Shown here piece by piece: positions 21,390 through 28,704 of a stretch of DNA of 28,704 nt. The stretch is from positions 1-28,704 of IMG/VR virus record IMGVR_UViG_3300025070_003511; one strand, 5' to 3'. Within the stretch, counting starts at the first letter, position 1. Every line of letters starts with the position of its first letter. A program made the position numbers and the translations under genes. The notes under the pieces were generated by a model. It saw only the letters and a program-made list of their open reading frames with translations, searched no databases and was not told where the DNA came from. This stretch comes from a virus.

Positions 21390-22071
21390 TGTCTATATTC
21401 AAATCCATATGACTATAACATGATGATGTACCTGTTGGGCAAGTACCAGAACTTTGAATTAAATCAAAGTCGCCGCCACTACCGTCGTGTACTACTTTCA
21501 TGTATTGATATGTTCCATCAGTTTGACTAGTAACAAAGTTGTTGCTATCGCCTGTAATATCAAAATTCCAAGTAGAATCATCTACTTCAATATCGATATC
21601 CCACACATTGCTGTCACCAAGTATTGTTAGGTCAAAGTCCAATCTTTCTGCACTTGCCGCACTACCTAGGTCAAAATCAAATGTGTTTGAGTCGCCTGTA
21701 ACATCTACTAGGATATCACCAGAATCTGCAGATCCTGTACTACCTATTAAAATATCCCACACGTTGCTGTCGCCAGTAAAAGTCCAGTCGTATGTACTGC
21801 TGTCTGCAGTAATTGCACCAAAAAACTTATTACTATTACCAACTTGGTCGAGGTTTATATTTAATGATGAGCCATTGATATCTAAATCAGATCCTTGTGT
21901 TGAATCACCTGATATTTTGTTACCATAACCTTGTTGTAAAATGACTAATGTTAATGTATCACCTGCTTGGTCAAGCAAGATCTCATTATCTGTTGCACTT
22001 TGTGACAATGCAACTCCACTAAACATTAAACCTGCTGTCATAACTAATGCTGACAATTTATTCTTCAACAT
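21352..22071 (-). CDS. Curlin-repeat secreted protein 1 (CsgA/CsgB-like)
   Basis: 239 residues from the ATG at 22071, chosen by a perfect AGGAGG 6 nt upstream, which is encoded in the last codons of csgG. The signal peptide runs to about residue 24 (LVMTAGLMFSGVALS). The mature part starts with EILLDQAGDTL and ILQQGYGNKI, shared with curlin-like 2. Then come repeats of GDSN followed by hydrophobic/aromatic residues: GDSNVWDI twice, GDSNTFDF and GDSNNF, spaced about 20-35 residues and rich in Asp and Trp, predicted as a beta-solenoid. The C-terminus has the Cys pair CPTGTSSC. It overlaps csgG by 14 nt and the FecR gene by 38 nt. It is probably an amyloid-type substrate of CsgG. Confidence 0.87.
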   Translation of the reverse strand: MLKNKLSALVMTAGLMFSGVALSQSATDNEILLDQAGDTLTLVILQQGYGNKISGDSTQGSDLDINGSSLNINLDQVGNSNKFFGAITADSSTYDWTFTGDSNVWDILIGSTGSADSGDILVDVTGDSNTFDFDLGSAASAERLDFDLTILGDSNVWDIDIEVDDSTWNFDITGDSNNFVTSQTDGTYQYMKVVHDGSGGDFDLIQSSGTCPTGTSSCYSHMDLNIDSENATVTITQKD

Positions 22072-23077
22072 TGTTTCCTCCTGAGTTTGTAGTATCGTTG
22101 AGATCAATCAAGTCAATGTTTTCAATATTTTCAATGAAAACCTCATCTTTAATTTCCCAATATCCTCTCTGATCGCCTTGTTCTATGAGAGCAAGAACTG
22201 CCGCTTCTACTGCACTTCTTACTGCCCAAGTAACACTTTCATTTGAGGTGATACCTGTTTCTAACTCTAATAATTTTGTATCCATATCAAGGAAACGAAA
22301 AACGTCTCCTCCCATGCCTACACTCAAAATTGTCTTGTATGTCTGTACATTGAGAATAATTTCGCCGGTAAGTACGCTCACTGCTCTAAGACTAATTACT
22401 ATACTATCTCGTCTATATTGTGAACTACCACCAATACCTAAGTACCTTGCTCCATTACCTCCTGTTTCTATGTTGCTGTCATAACCTACTATACCACCTT
22501 CAAGTAAAATTCCTGCAAACAACATAGGTTGTAAATCAGGTGCCTCACCGCCGGCTTTTCTAACATCATCTCTTGTACTTCGAATAATCTGCCTTTCTCG
22601 TACAAGATTGTCAAGACCCAGACCTCTTTCCACGACTCGAAACCAAGTACCGTTACCAGTATCTTTGGCTCCTGCCGCCTTAAGAGCATCTATTAATAAT
22701 GCTTTTGCCCCTTGCGTTACCGCTGTAGAAAATAAAGCAATATTATCACGTTGCTTTCGCTGACCGGTTAAATCAGCAAACTCATACACAGCAACCACTG
22801 GCATAATTTCTGCTGGTGGAAGTTGTCTGAGCTTCGCGTATGTTGGGAGTTCAACTTGCCCTGGCTCTTCAATGCACTCCATGGCCGAGTCCCAACACCA
22901 CTCTCCCGTAAGGGAATTCTGTGGTAATGCTAAAGATGCACATCCTGTAAAAAGTAAACACATTGCTGTAATACATGCAATTTTCGTGCCCCTTTTTACT
23001 GCGTCTTTAACACCCGTAAACGCATCATAAAAATTTAAGTGTGGGATTTCCCACACTGATCGACTATTGTTAGCCAC
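22058..23077 (-). CDS. csgG: Curli secretion channel CsgG
   Basis: 339 residues against 277 in E. coli. The match covers the whole chain: VYEFADLTGQRK, FSTAVTQGAKALLIDALK, FRVVERGLGLDNLVRERQII, ILLEGGIVGYDSN, GGNGARYLGIGGSSQYRRD, VLTGEIILNVQTYKTILS, VFRFLD and ETGITSNESVTWAVRSAVE all have direct CsgG counterparts. A lipobox-like FTGC46 gives the outer-membrane lipid anchor. CsgG forms the nonameric pore that exports curli subunits. The start is GTG at 23077 overlapping the csgF stop; an in-frame ATG at codon 39 would remove most of the signal peptide. The region before the signal is unusually long (about 32 residues) and contains a hairpin (23038-23057). Confidence 0.96.
   Translation of the reverse strand: MANNSRSVWEIPHLNFYDAFTGVKDAVKRGTKIACITAMCLLFTGCASLALPQNSLTGEWCWDSAMECIEEPGQVELPTYAKLRQLPPAEIMPVVAVYEFADLTGQRKQRDNIALFSTAVTQGAKALLIDALKAAGAKDTGNGTWFRVVERGLGLDNLVRERQIIRSTRDDVRKAGGEAPDLQPMLFAGILLEGGIVGYDSNIETGGNGARYLGIGGSSQYRRDSIVISLRAVSVLTGEIILNVQTYKTILSVGMGGDVFRFLDMDTKLLELETGITSNESVTWAVRSAVEAAVLALIEQGDQRGYWEIKDEVFIENIENIDLIDLNDTTNSGGNNVEE
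23038..23057 (-). promoter_or_regulatory. Perfect inverted repeat with U-rich tract in the csgG start region
   Basis: AGTGTGGGA and TCCCACACT are 9-bp arms separated by 2 nt; as RNA they form an 8-bp GC-rich stem with a 4-nt loop, and on the transcribed strand are followed by TTAAATTTTT. It lies inside codons 7-14 of csgG. It looks like an attenuator or terminator placed between the upstream csgF part and the csgG part of the operon. Confidence 0.6.
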
Positions 23078-23609
23078 CGATTGCTACTCCTACTGGAATA
23101 TCAATAGTGGTTGTCGAACCTTCTGCGTCTACTATTGTTAATCTAATTATTTCTATACCATCTTCACCCATAAGTCTTTCATACGTTACAGTGTTACCTT
23201 CGATGGTAAAGATGCCGTAATCGGCACCCTCTTCATTACCAAACATCTGATCTACTAATTGTCTAGATATCTGACTATAAATTCTGCTTTCTAAGTTTCT
23301 CAAAAACTTGTTTAATGTTGAGTTTTCTTCTTCACGTTGCTGACGTAATAGTTCTGCCTCAATATCATCTCTAATTTTGTCCTTGCGACTTTTTTGTTGA
23401 TTCTCAATAGTTAAATAATGTGCGCCTGTGCCAACGCCGCTAAAACTTGGATTCTTAAATTTATGAACTAGTTCATCGGCTAATGCCAACGGACTCATAA
23501 CCAACAATCCTAATAAAACACCAAACGAGAATGCTTTGAATAAATCACTTCCGGACCAAATACGTGGACCAATTTGTTTTTTTAATAACTCATAATCTTT
23601 ACTGTTCAT
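23070..23609 (-). CDS. csgF: Curli accessory protein CsgF
   Basis: 179 residues. A signal anchor ends at LALA44. The mature start DELVHKFKNPSFSG aligns position by position with mature E. coli CsgF (GTMTFQFRNPNFGG), the part that inserts into the CsgG pore. A helical middle (residues 75-130, LRQQREEENSTLNKFLRNLESRIYSQI in part) and a C-terminal strand region with GADYGIFTIEG and LTIVDAEGSTTTIDIPV complete the family layout. CsgF sits at the cell surface on the CsgG channel and helps nucleate curli. An n-region of about 24 residues precedes the hydrophobic core of the signal, longer than usual. AAGGAG precedes the ATG, which overlaps the stop of the upstream gene. Confidence 0.92.
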   Translation of the reverse strand: MNSKDYELLKKQIGPRIWSGSDLFKAFSFGVLLGLLVMSPLALADELVHKFKNPSFSGVGTGAHYLTIENQQKSRKDKIRDDIEAELLRQQREEENSTLNKFLRNLESRIYSQISRQLVDQMFGNEEGADYGIFTIEGNTVTYERLMGEDGIEIIRLTIVDAEGSTTTIDIPVGVAIGG

Positions 23610-23907
23610 TGTCTGTCTCCTTGTGCTTTTTTAGAGTGTCTTGATCTTTTGCGTCTTTGACAAGTTGCTCTTTAGCACGGTACTCTAATACAACATTAAC
23701 TTTTTGTTGTAACCTAATTAAATCCTGATCTAACATTCTTGTTTGATCTATAACTCTTATTAATGCCATATGCATTTCTTCAAGTTGTGGATTAATGTGT
23801 TCTCCTATAAACCACCAAACATAATATATAAAGTAACCTAGTCCAACCATCATGACTATGGGAAAGCCATAATCATTAATCAGAGAGGACACACTGGAAA
23901 TTTCCAT
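23599..23907 (-). CDS. Single-pass membrane/coiled-coil protein 2
   Basis: 102 residues. One membrane segment near the N-terminus (about 14-34; FPIVMMVGLGYFIYYVWWFI) is followed by a long charged helix (about 40-90) that probably forms a coiled coil, ending in a basic-acidic tail. The layout and several positions match the other small membrane protein of this operon at 24134-24430 (both have L-I-x-x-x-G-x-P-I, then G-x-F-I, and end with V-x-x-x-L-E-x-R), so the two look like diverged paralogues. Possible roles are a holin-like or scaffold function or an inner-membrane partner of curli export; the sequence does not decide. It is preceded by GGGAG, overlaps the AbrB-like gene stop (TAATG) and overlaps csgF. 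Confidence 0.75.
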   Translation of the reverse strand: MEISSVSSLINDYGFPIVMMVGLGYFIYYVWWFIGEHINPQLEEMHMALIRVIDQTRMLDQDLIRLQQKVNVVLEYRAKEQLVKDAKDQDTLKKHKETDNEQ

Positions 23908-24134
23908 TATGACTCCCGTGGATTTATATGAGTAATATCCAGTAAATTAACTTTTTTTAATGTTACCTCTTGGGTAACAGGGTCTACAAATGACATAAAG
24001 CCATCGCCGGGCTTAATATTGAGATACTTAGCCTCTAGTTCTGGAATAGTTATGGACTCATCTTTCTTGAGATGAATATAATATTCCGCAAATACCATTG
24101 CGATATCGCTATTGTTTGGTTTAATGCTTTGCAT
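23907..24134 (-). CDS. Small AbrB/MazE-like protein (putative DNA-binding)
   Basis: 75 residues. The second half (residues 28-62) reads ITIPELEAKYLNIKPGDGF then EVTLKKV, which follows the swapped-hairpin AbrB pattern (strand-IPxEhxxxhxIKPGDxh-strand-hxLKKV) used by AbrB and MazE-type DNA-binding proteins. The first half (NSDIAMVFAEYYIHLKKDES) would supply the opening strand. If correct it could be a small regulator of the curli operon in which it lies, but this rests on a motif pattern seen by eye. It is preceded by AGGAGAG and is linked by TAATG overlaps to the genes on both sides, so it is strictly co-translated with the two membrane/coiled-coil proteins. Confidence 0.6.
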   Translation of the reverse strand: MQSIKPNNSDIAMVFAEYYIHLKKDESITIPELEAKYLNIKPGDGFMSFVDPVTQEVTLKKVNLLDITHINPRES

Positions 24135-24430
24135 TAATCTCTCCTCGCATCTAATTTACCGTCTTCAATAAAATTTTCTGCTCGGGCAACTCTGTCTATG
24201 TCTGGTCTTAACTCTAATGCACTGCTTACTAACAAATCAATTTTCATCATCTCGTTACTCATAGTACGAGCACGATTTTCAAGACTGTTGCAAAAAATAG
24301 TTAGTGTTTTGATTTCTTCTACTATGCCTTGTAAAATTTGTTTGATTACAAGAAAGATAAAGAATCCCATTACAATACTACCAGCAATGGGGGCACCAAC
24401 CTCTGCTATTAAGTTAAAAATTTCATTCAT
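24134..24430 (-). CDS. Single-pass membrane/coiled-coil protein 1, first gene of the curli operon
   Basis: 98 residues from the ATG at 24430, chosen because AGGTGG lies 8 nt upstream; a GTG 12 nt earlier is an alternative. One N-terminal membrane segment (about 12-35; GSIVMGFFIFLVI) is followed by a long helix (about 40-85) with coiled-coil character. It resembles the gene at 23599-23907 in size, order and several aligned residues. It opens the operon after a late box at 24525-24532. Its function is unknown; the position ahead of csgF and csgG suggests an inner-membrane component for the same system. Confidence 0.75.
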   Translation of the reverse strand: MNEIFNLIAEVGAPIAGSIVMGFFIFLVIKQILQGIVEEIKTLTIFCNSLENRARTMSNEMMKIDLLVSSALELRPDIDRVARAENFIEDGKLDARRD

Positions 24431-24524
24431 ACGTGTAGCCACCTATTTGTTTCTGTTTATGGTGTTTATAAGTGTATGTGTCTCGGATAGAATTTTATTG
24501 TTCTAATTTATACCTACCCACATG

Positions 24525-24532
24525 TATTTATC
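24525..24532 (-). promoter_or_regulatory. T4-type late promoter box for the curli operon
   Basis: GATAAATA on the minus strand, 12 nt after the fibre-gene terminator and 94 nt before the ATG of the first operon gene, giving a leader of about 90 nt. It puts the curli-like genes under late control. Confidence 0.65.
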
Positions 24533-24543
24533 AGTTTAGCCAT

Positions 24544-24573
24544 AAAAAAACCTAGCACCGAAGTGCTAGGTTT
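24544..24573 (-). terminator. Strong intrinsic terminator after the fibre gene
   Basis: On the minus strand AAACCTAGCAC, a TTCG tetraloop and GTGCTAGGTTT form an 11-bp stem followed by a run of T. C(UUCG)G is a very stable loop. It lies about 30 nt after the fibre gene stop and isolates that gene from the curli operon. Confidence 0.9.
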
Positions 24574-24605
24574 ATGCTTTCTAATCTAGTAGGTTATTTT
24601 TATTT

Positions 24606-27600
24606 TTACATCAAGTTAACAAGTACTTCGATGACTGCTTCGCCACCTTCACTTGAACCAATCGCCTTACCAATGATTCTACCTGGACCTGCATTATTGT
24701 CAACTTTTGCATGACCTTTAATGCTTGAACTTACTAGTAAATCACCTTTAGCAACTGGACCTGAAACCTTACATGGTACCCTTCCTGTCAATGCAATTGG
24801 GTGTCCATCTGCTTCTGCGTTCATTAAGTATGCTGGGTCTGTACTTACAACACCTGCAACTCTATGACATGAGTCTAGTTCACAAGCAACAACTTCTTGG
24901 TCTCCACCAAAGCAAACAACATCGCCTGGCTCTAAATCTGCAGGACCAGCATATCTTTCTGCTAAGTCAGCATATCTTGCCGCTGTTGCTGTTGCTGTAA
25001 TAACACCTGCACTAAAGTTACCCGAACCATCTCTTGCTACCACTGTACTTGCAGTGTTTGCACTTGTTGCGTTAACGTTAAGTGTAACACTACCACTTGA
25101 ACCACCACCTGTTAAGTAAGAACCTGCTGTAACACCTGTAATATCACCTGTTCCGCCAGTAACAACGTCTGTAACACGACCGTATGCGTCAATTGTGATA
25201 CTGTCAATCTTAGTGCTGTTTGCTGTACTACCGTATGTAGCCGCACCTGCACCTGCTGTTGCTAGTGCAACTGTAACTGAACCACTTGAACCGCCACCTG
25301 TTAAACCAGTACCAGCAGTAACACCTGTGATGTCACCAACGTTAGTTGTAAAGCCTGCATCGTTATTAAAATCACTTAGTGTGATTTCTGAAATAAGTTT
25401 TCTGCTACTTGTACCATTATCTAATATAACAAGTTCGTCTTGAGAACCAACAACTGCCGCTGTCATATCCGGTAATTCGTTACCAGCAAATGCTAGTGAA
25501 ACTGTACCTGATGTACCACCACCACTTATACCAGTACCTGCTGTAACACCTGTAATTAATCCAGTATCTGTTAAACTAATTGCACCAGTTGTACTGTTAT
25601 ATGTAATACCTGTTCCACCACTTAATAAGCCTCTAACATGTGAGTCGCTTAGTGCTAAACTAACACTACCACTTGCTCCACCACCTGTTAAACCGTTACC
25701 AGCACTTACGTTTGTGATGTCACCTACGTTAGTTGTATAACCAAATGCTTGTATTCTATCATTTACTGCCGCCGCTGTCATCAATACTGTGTCTGAATCA
25801 CTAAATGCTTCTGAACCAGTTTGTATTGCGCCACCTGCAAATTGTGCTACTGTTAAGCCACTTACATTAAGTGTAACTGAACCACTTGATCCACCGCCAC
25901 TTAAACCAGTACCTGCACTTACGTTTGTTATATCACCAACTGTTGTTGAGTAACCTTGACCAATAACAAAGTCATAAACAGCATCTGCTGTTGGTATTGC
26001 TGAACTACCGTTTGCAACTGCACCAGTGTTAACGTTAAGTGTAACACTACCACTTGAACCACCGCCTGTTAATCCTGTTCCTGCTGTAACACCTGTGATG
26101 TCACCAACATTACTTGTCCAACCTTGGTCGTTGTTGAAGTCACTTAGTGTGATTTCGCTAACAAGTTTTCTGCTACTTGTACCGTTATCAAGAATAACTA
26201 ATTCGTCTGCTGAACCGTCAACTGCCGCAGTCATGTCTGGTAGTTCACTTAAATCAACATTAAGTGTAACTGCACCACTTGAACCGCCTCCTGAAAGACC
26301 TGTTCCTGCTGTAACTGCTGTAATATCACCTGGGCCTCTGCTGTATGAAATAACACCAGTTGAACTGTTGTATGATAAATCACCACTTACACTAATTGCA
26401 CCACGTGCTCTTGCTGTAGTGTGGTAAAGGTTGCTTGAACCTTCTGATAAATCATCTGTATTAGCCGCCTCTATTCTAGCATCTGCTCTAGCATTTGTGA
26501 AGTATAAGTTTGAACCTTCTGCTAAATCGCCTGTGTCTTTAGAACTTAAATCTAAGTTTCCACCAACTTGTAATGCAATTCTTGCATCTGCTCTTGCATT
26601 AGTATAATATAGATTTGATCCTTCGCTTAGATCACCTGTATTAGCCGCCGCAATCTTTGTATCAAAGTTTGCATTACCACGTGCTGTTGTCCAGTAAAGG
26701 TTTGAACCTTCTGCTAAATCACCAGTGTCATGATTAGATAAACTTGAAACTGTACCTGTTACAGTACCTTCTAAGTTTGCAACCAATGTTCCTGTAGTAA
26801 TACTTAATGCGCCTGTACTTGCGCCTGTGAATGCACCAGTACCTAATGTAAATTTGTCAGCACTTTCGTCCCAACCAATAAATGCATTATCACTAGAACC
26901 TCTTTCAAAAACAAGACCCATATCATTTGATGGTGTTCCTGTTGTGCCTGTGCCTAATTCAATTAATGCATCTTCAATTGTTGTGTTAGTTGAGCTTACA
27001 GTTGTTGTAGAACCGTTAACTGTTAACGAGCCTTGTACAAGTAAGTTGTTAAATTCAACGTTGTTGCTTGTACCAACTGCCTGGCCAATGCTGATTGTAC
27101 CACTTGATATGGAAACACCAGTACCACCTGAGAAGTGAGCTCTTACTTCACTTGCACTTGGACCTGTGTAAGTAATAACACCTGATGTGCTATTGTATGC
27201 TAATGATCCATCACCACCTGCGTCTGTTGCACTAATTGCCGCTCTGGCTCTTGCTGTTGTATGGTATTGATTTGAACCTTCGCTTAAATCACCTGTATCA
27301 AATGGTGAAAGACTTACTGCTAAGTCAATTGTTCCATCTGAATCTTGATATGTTGCTGTAATGCCTGATTCTGTATTTGAACTAAACATTCCACCTGCAA
27401 TATCTTGTACTCTTTCAGTAGTATGATATAAGTTTGTACCTTCTGCTAAATCACCTGTATCAAAATCTGACATGTTGACTGCAATGTCATCTGCGTTTAC
27501 AGTAATACCTGTGCCAGCACCAATATTTAATGTTGCTGTACCTGAAGTTGCTCCTCCAGTTAAACCAGCACCTGCTGTAACACCTGTTACATAACCAGTG

Positions 27601-28704
27601 TCTGTTAAACTAATTGCACCAGTACTGCTATCGTAAGTAATACCTGTTCCGCCGCTTATTGCCGCTCTTACTCTTGCATCAGTATAATATAAGTTTGTTG
27701 AACCTTCGCCAACGTTATCTGTGTCAGCACCACTAAGTGCCGATACTGCTCTTGCGTTTGTGAAGTATAAATTTGTTGAGCCTTCTGTTAAGTCGTCTGT
27801 ATCTTTAGAACCTAAGTTTAGATTTGCACCAACTTGTAATGCAATCCTTGCGTCTGCTCTTGCATCAGTGTAATATAAATTAGAACCTTCTGCTAAGTCT
27901 GCTGTACTTTCCGCCAAAGCATAGTAAGCACTACCGTTATTAGTGAATTCCCAATTATCATCAGTTTCGTTCCATCTAAACTGTACATCAGTAGCATCAC
28001 CTCTGTCAACAATAAATCCAACGTTTTCAGTAGGGGATCCTGAAGTTCCGCTGTTTAATTCAACAAGGTTGTCTGCTATTGTTAATGCACTGCCTTCTGC
28101 GGCTAATGTACCACTAAATGTAGTGCTACCACTAAATGTTTTGTTACCTGCAACTGTTTGGTTGCCTGTTGTTCTTACAAGATCACTTGCCGCCGCAACT
28201 CTTGCGTCTGCTCTAGCATTTGTAAAGAATAAATTTGTTGAACCTTCAGTGATATCATCTGTGTCACCGCTTAGTTCGCTTAAATCATCAGCAGTATCAA
28301 CTTGTGCATCAACGTATGCCTTAGTAGCCGCATCTTGAGCCGCTACTGGATCTGTTACGTTGTTAATGTGATTACTGTTAACATTAATGTTTGAAGCAAA
28401 CTTAACACCACCACTTGATGTGATAGTTTTGTCTGCTGTTAAAACAACGTCTGTTTTTAATTGAATGTCACCACCTGATGTTAATTCAATATCACCAGTA
28501 CCAGTTGTTAAAATGCTGATGTTTTGGTTTGTGTCAGCACTAACTTGAATAGTACCTGAACTATCTGAAAGTACTTGCTGACCGTTAACGTATAAAGATC
28601 CTGGACCTACATATACGTCTTTCCATACATTAGATGCACTACCTAAACTGTATGTATTATTTGCACTTGGTTCGAAGTTAGCCGCAAAACCTGTTCCACC
28701 TGCT
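24606..28704 (-). CDS. Large repeat-rich tail fibre-like protein, C-terminal 1365 residues (cut by window edge)
   Basis: The reading frame is open to the right edge and its start lies outside, so the visible part is a minimum. Near the visible start YSLGSASNVWKDVYVG and DAATKAYVDAQV are typical of phage fibre/appendage proteins. The body contains about ten units of EGS(T/S)NLYxTxARA and about eight units of GVTAGTGLTGGGSSGSVTL. Two copies of a roughly 70-residue block (DMTAAV...DELVILDNGTSSRKL...) are almost identical. The C-terminal domain (ADLAERYAGP, EPGDVVCFGGD, CKVSGPVAKGDLLVSS, GKAIGSSEGGEAVIEVLV) is a conserved fibre-end domain, probably a trimer tip or chaperone-like region. A strong terminator follows. 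The likely role is host recognition or a virion appendage. Confidence 0.88.
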   Translation of the reverse strand, partial: AGGTGFAANFEPSANNTYSLGSASNVWKDVYVGPGSLYVNGQQVLSDSSGTIQVSADTNQNISILTTGTGDIELTSGGDIQLKTDVVLTADKTITSSGGVKFASNINVNSNHINNVTDPVAAQDAATKAYVDAQVDTADDLSELSGDTDDITEGSTNLFFTNARADARVAAASDLVRTTGNQTVAGNKTFSGSTTFSGTLAAEGSALTIADNLVELNSGTSGSPTENVGFIVDRGDATDVQFRWNETDDNWEFTNNGSAYYALAESTADLAEGSNLYYTDARADARIALQVGANLNLGSKDTDDLTEGSTNLYFTNARAVSALSGADTDNVGEGSTNLYYTDARVRAAISGGTGITYDSSTGAISLTDTGYVTGVTAGAGLTGGATSGTATLNIGAGTGITVNADDIAVNMSDFDTGDLAEGTNLYHTTERVQDIAGGMFSSNTESGITATYQDSDGTIDLAVSLSPFDTGDLSEGSNQYHTTARARAAISATDAGGDGSLAYNSTSGVITYTGPSASEVRAHFSGGTGVSISSGTISIGQAVGTSNNVEFNNLLVQGSLTVNGSTTTVSSTNTTIEDALIELGTGTTGTPSNDMGLVFERGSSDNAFIGWDESADKFTLGTGAFTGASTGALSITTGTLVANLEGTVTGTVSSLSNHDTGDLAEGSNLYWTTARGNANFDTKIAAANTGDLSEGSNLYYTNARADARIALQVGGNLDLSSKDTGDLAEGSNLYFTNARADARIEAANTDDLSEGSSNLYHTTARARGAISVSGDLSYNSSTGVISYSRGPGDITAVTAGTGLSGGGSSGAVTLNVDLSELPDMTAAVDGSADELVILDNGTSSRKLVSEITLSDFNNDQGWTSNVGDITGVTAGTGLTGGGSSGSVTLNVNTGAVANGSSAIPTADAVYDFVIGQGYSTTVGDITNVSAGTGLSGGGSSGSVTLNVSGLTVAQFAGGAIQTGSEAFSDSDTVLMTAAAVNDRIQAFGYTTNVGDITNVSAGNGLTGGGASGSVSLALSDSHVRGLLSGGTGITYNSTTGAISLTDTGLITGVTAGTGISGGGTSGTVSLAFAGNELPDMTAAVVGSQDELVILDNGTSSRKLISEITLSDFNNDAGFTTNVGDITGVTAGTGLTGGGSSGSVTVALATAGAGAATYGSTANSTKIDSITIDAYGRVTDVVTGGTGDITGVTAGSYLTGGGSSGSVTLNVNATSANTASTVVARDGSGNFSAGVITATATAARYADLAERYAGPADLEPGDVVCFGGDQEVVACELDSCHRVAGVVSTDPAYLMNAEADGHPIALTGRVPCKVSGPVAKGDLLVSSSIKGHAKVDNNAGPGRIIGKAIGSSEGGEAVIEVLVNLM
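25262..26237 (-). repeat. Two long direct repeats within the fibre gene
   Basis: Blocks at about 26237-26030 and 25469-25262 (about 208 nt each) encode nearly the same segment, beginning DMTAAV, containing DELVILDNGTSSRKL and EITLSDFNND, and ending in GVTAGTGLTGGGSSGSVT. The only differences visible in the protein are a few residues (for example DGSA against VGSQ, QGW against AGF). Recombination between them would delete or duplicate about 770 nt in frame. Confidence 0.85.

Noticed and set aside
14759-24430. Cyclase and curli genes as host DNA joined by mis-assembly
   Set aside because: Late boxes fused to starts, identical gene packing and strand, and flanking T4-like genes on both sides fit one phage genome. 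Reads spanning 14757-14761 and 24440-24606 would confirm it.
24773-28338. Several plus-strand frames opposite the fibre gene
   Set aside because: They are antisense to a highly repetitive coding sequence, repeat the same Val/Pro/Leu-rich strings and have no start signals.
1-28704. tRNA genes, CRISPR arrays, insertion sequences, integrase or attachment sites
   Set aside because: None was seen on reading: no cloverleaf with a CCA-type end, no regularly spaced direct repeats outside the fibre gene and the 10-bp array, and no transposase or integrase motif.

Overview
The window is a stretch of a T4-like marine myovirus genome. No cellular flanking sequence is visible. It carries T4-type neck, tail and head-completion genes (gp13, gp14, gp15, gp18, gp19, gp4, probably gp16), a gp1-like dNMP kinase, a T4-type lysozyme and a repeat-rich fibre protein. 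T4-type late promoter boxes (NATAAATA) stand in front of many transcription units, the DNA is AT-rich and genes are tightly packed. The ferredoxin-NADP reductase is of the proteobacterial Fpr type and the secretion genes are Gram-negative curli genes, so I infer a Gram-negative, probably proteobacterial host. From memory, curli-related clusters have been reported as widespread but functionally unexplained in pelagimyophages (SAR11 myophages). That is the best guess for this phage group, but the sequence alone does not prove the host.

Layout. (1) 1-9302, minus strand: an SGNH-like fragment, gp16-like, gp4, an unknown, a tail-tube-like protein, gp19 tube, gp18 sheath, dNMP kinase, gp13 neck and an unknown Lys-rich protein with a consensus sigma70-type promoter. 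(2) 9382-10344, minus: a sugar-nucleotide epimerase. (3) 10438-14757, plus: gp14, lysozyme, a small ORF, gp15, a Nudix hydrolase and two unknowns. (4) 14759-18463, minus: a complete CHASE2-class III nucleotide cyclase, a ferredoxin-NADP reductase, a membrane protein and a small lipoprotein, with late promoter boxes before the cyclase, the reductase and the lipoprotein. (5) 18560-24430, minus: a ten-gene curli-like operon in the order TM/coiled-coil protein, AbrB-like protein, second TM/coiled-coil protein, CsgF, CsgG, curlin-like 1, FecR-domain protein, curlin-like 2 and two small proteins. (6) 24606-28704, minus: the C-terminal 1365 residues of a large fibre-like protein ending in a strong terminator. 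No gene-free stretch exceeds 300 bases; the longest is 24431-24605.

How it may work together. Regions 1, 3 and 6 make the neck, tail and fibre of the virion. Region 5 looks like a complete secretion line for amyloid-like protein: an outer-membrane pore (CsgG), its partner (CsgF), two secreted curlin-like substrates and a periplasmic FecR protein. It is preceded by a late promoter, so it should act late in infection. The cyclase next to it has an extracytoplasmic CHASE2 sensor; FecR and CHASE2-cyclase genes are often neighbours in bacteria, so the phage may have captured a sensor pair along with curli secretion. A second system-level signal is transcriptional: in seven genes the late box lies exactly 5 nt before ATG with no Shine-Dalgarno sequence, which predicts leaderless late mRNAs. 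Late boxes with a longer spacer precede genes that do have a ribosome-binding site.
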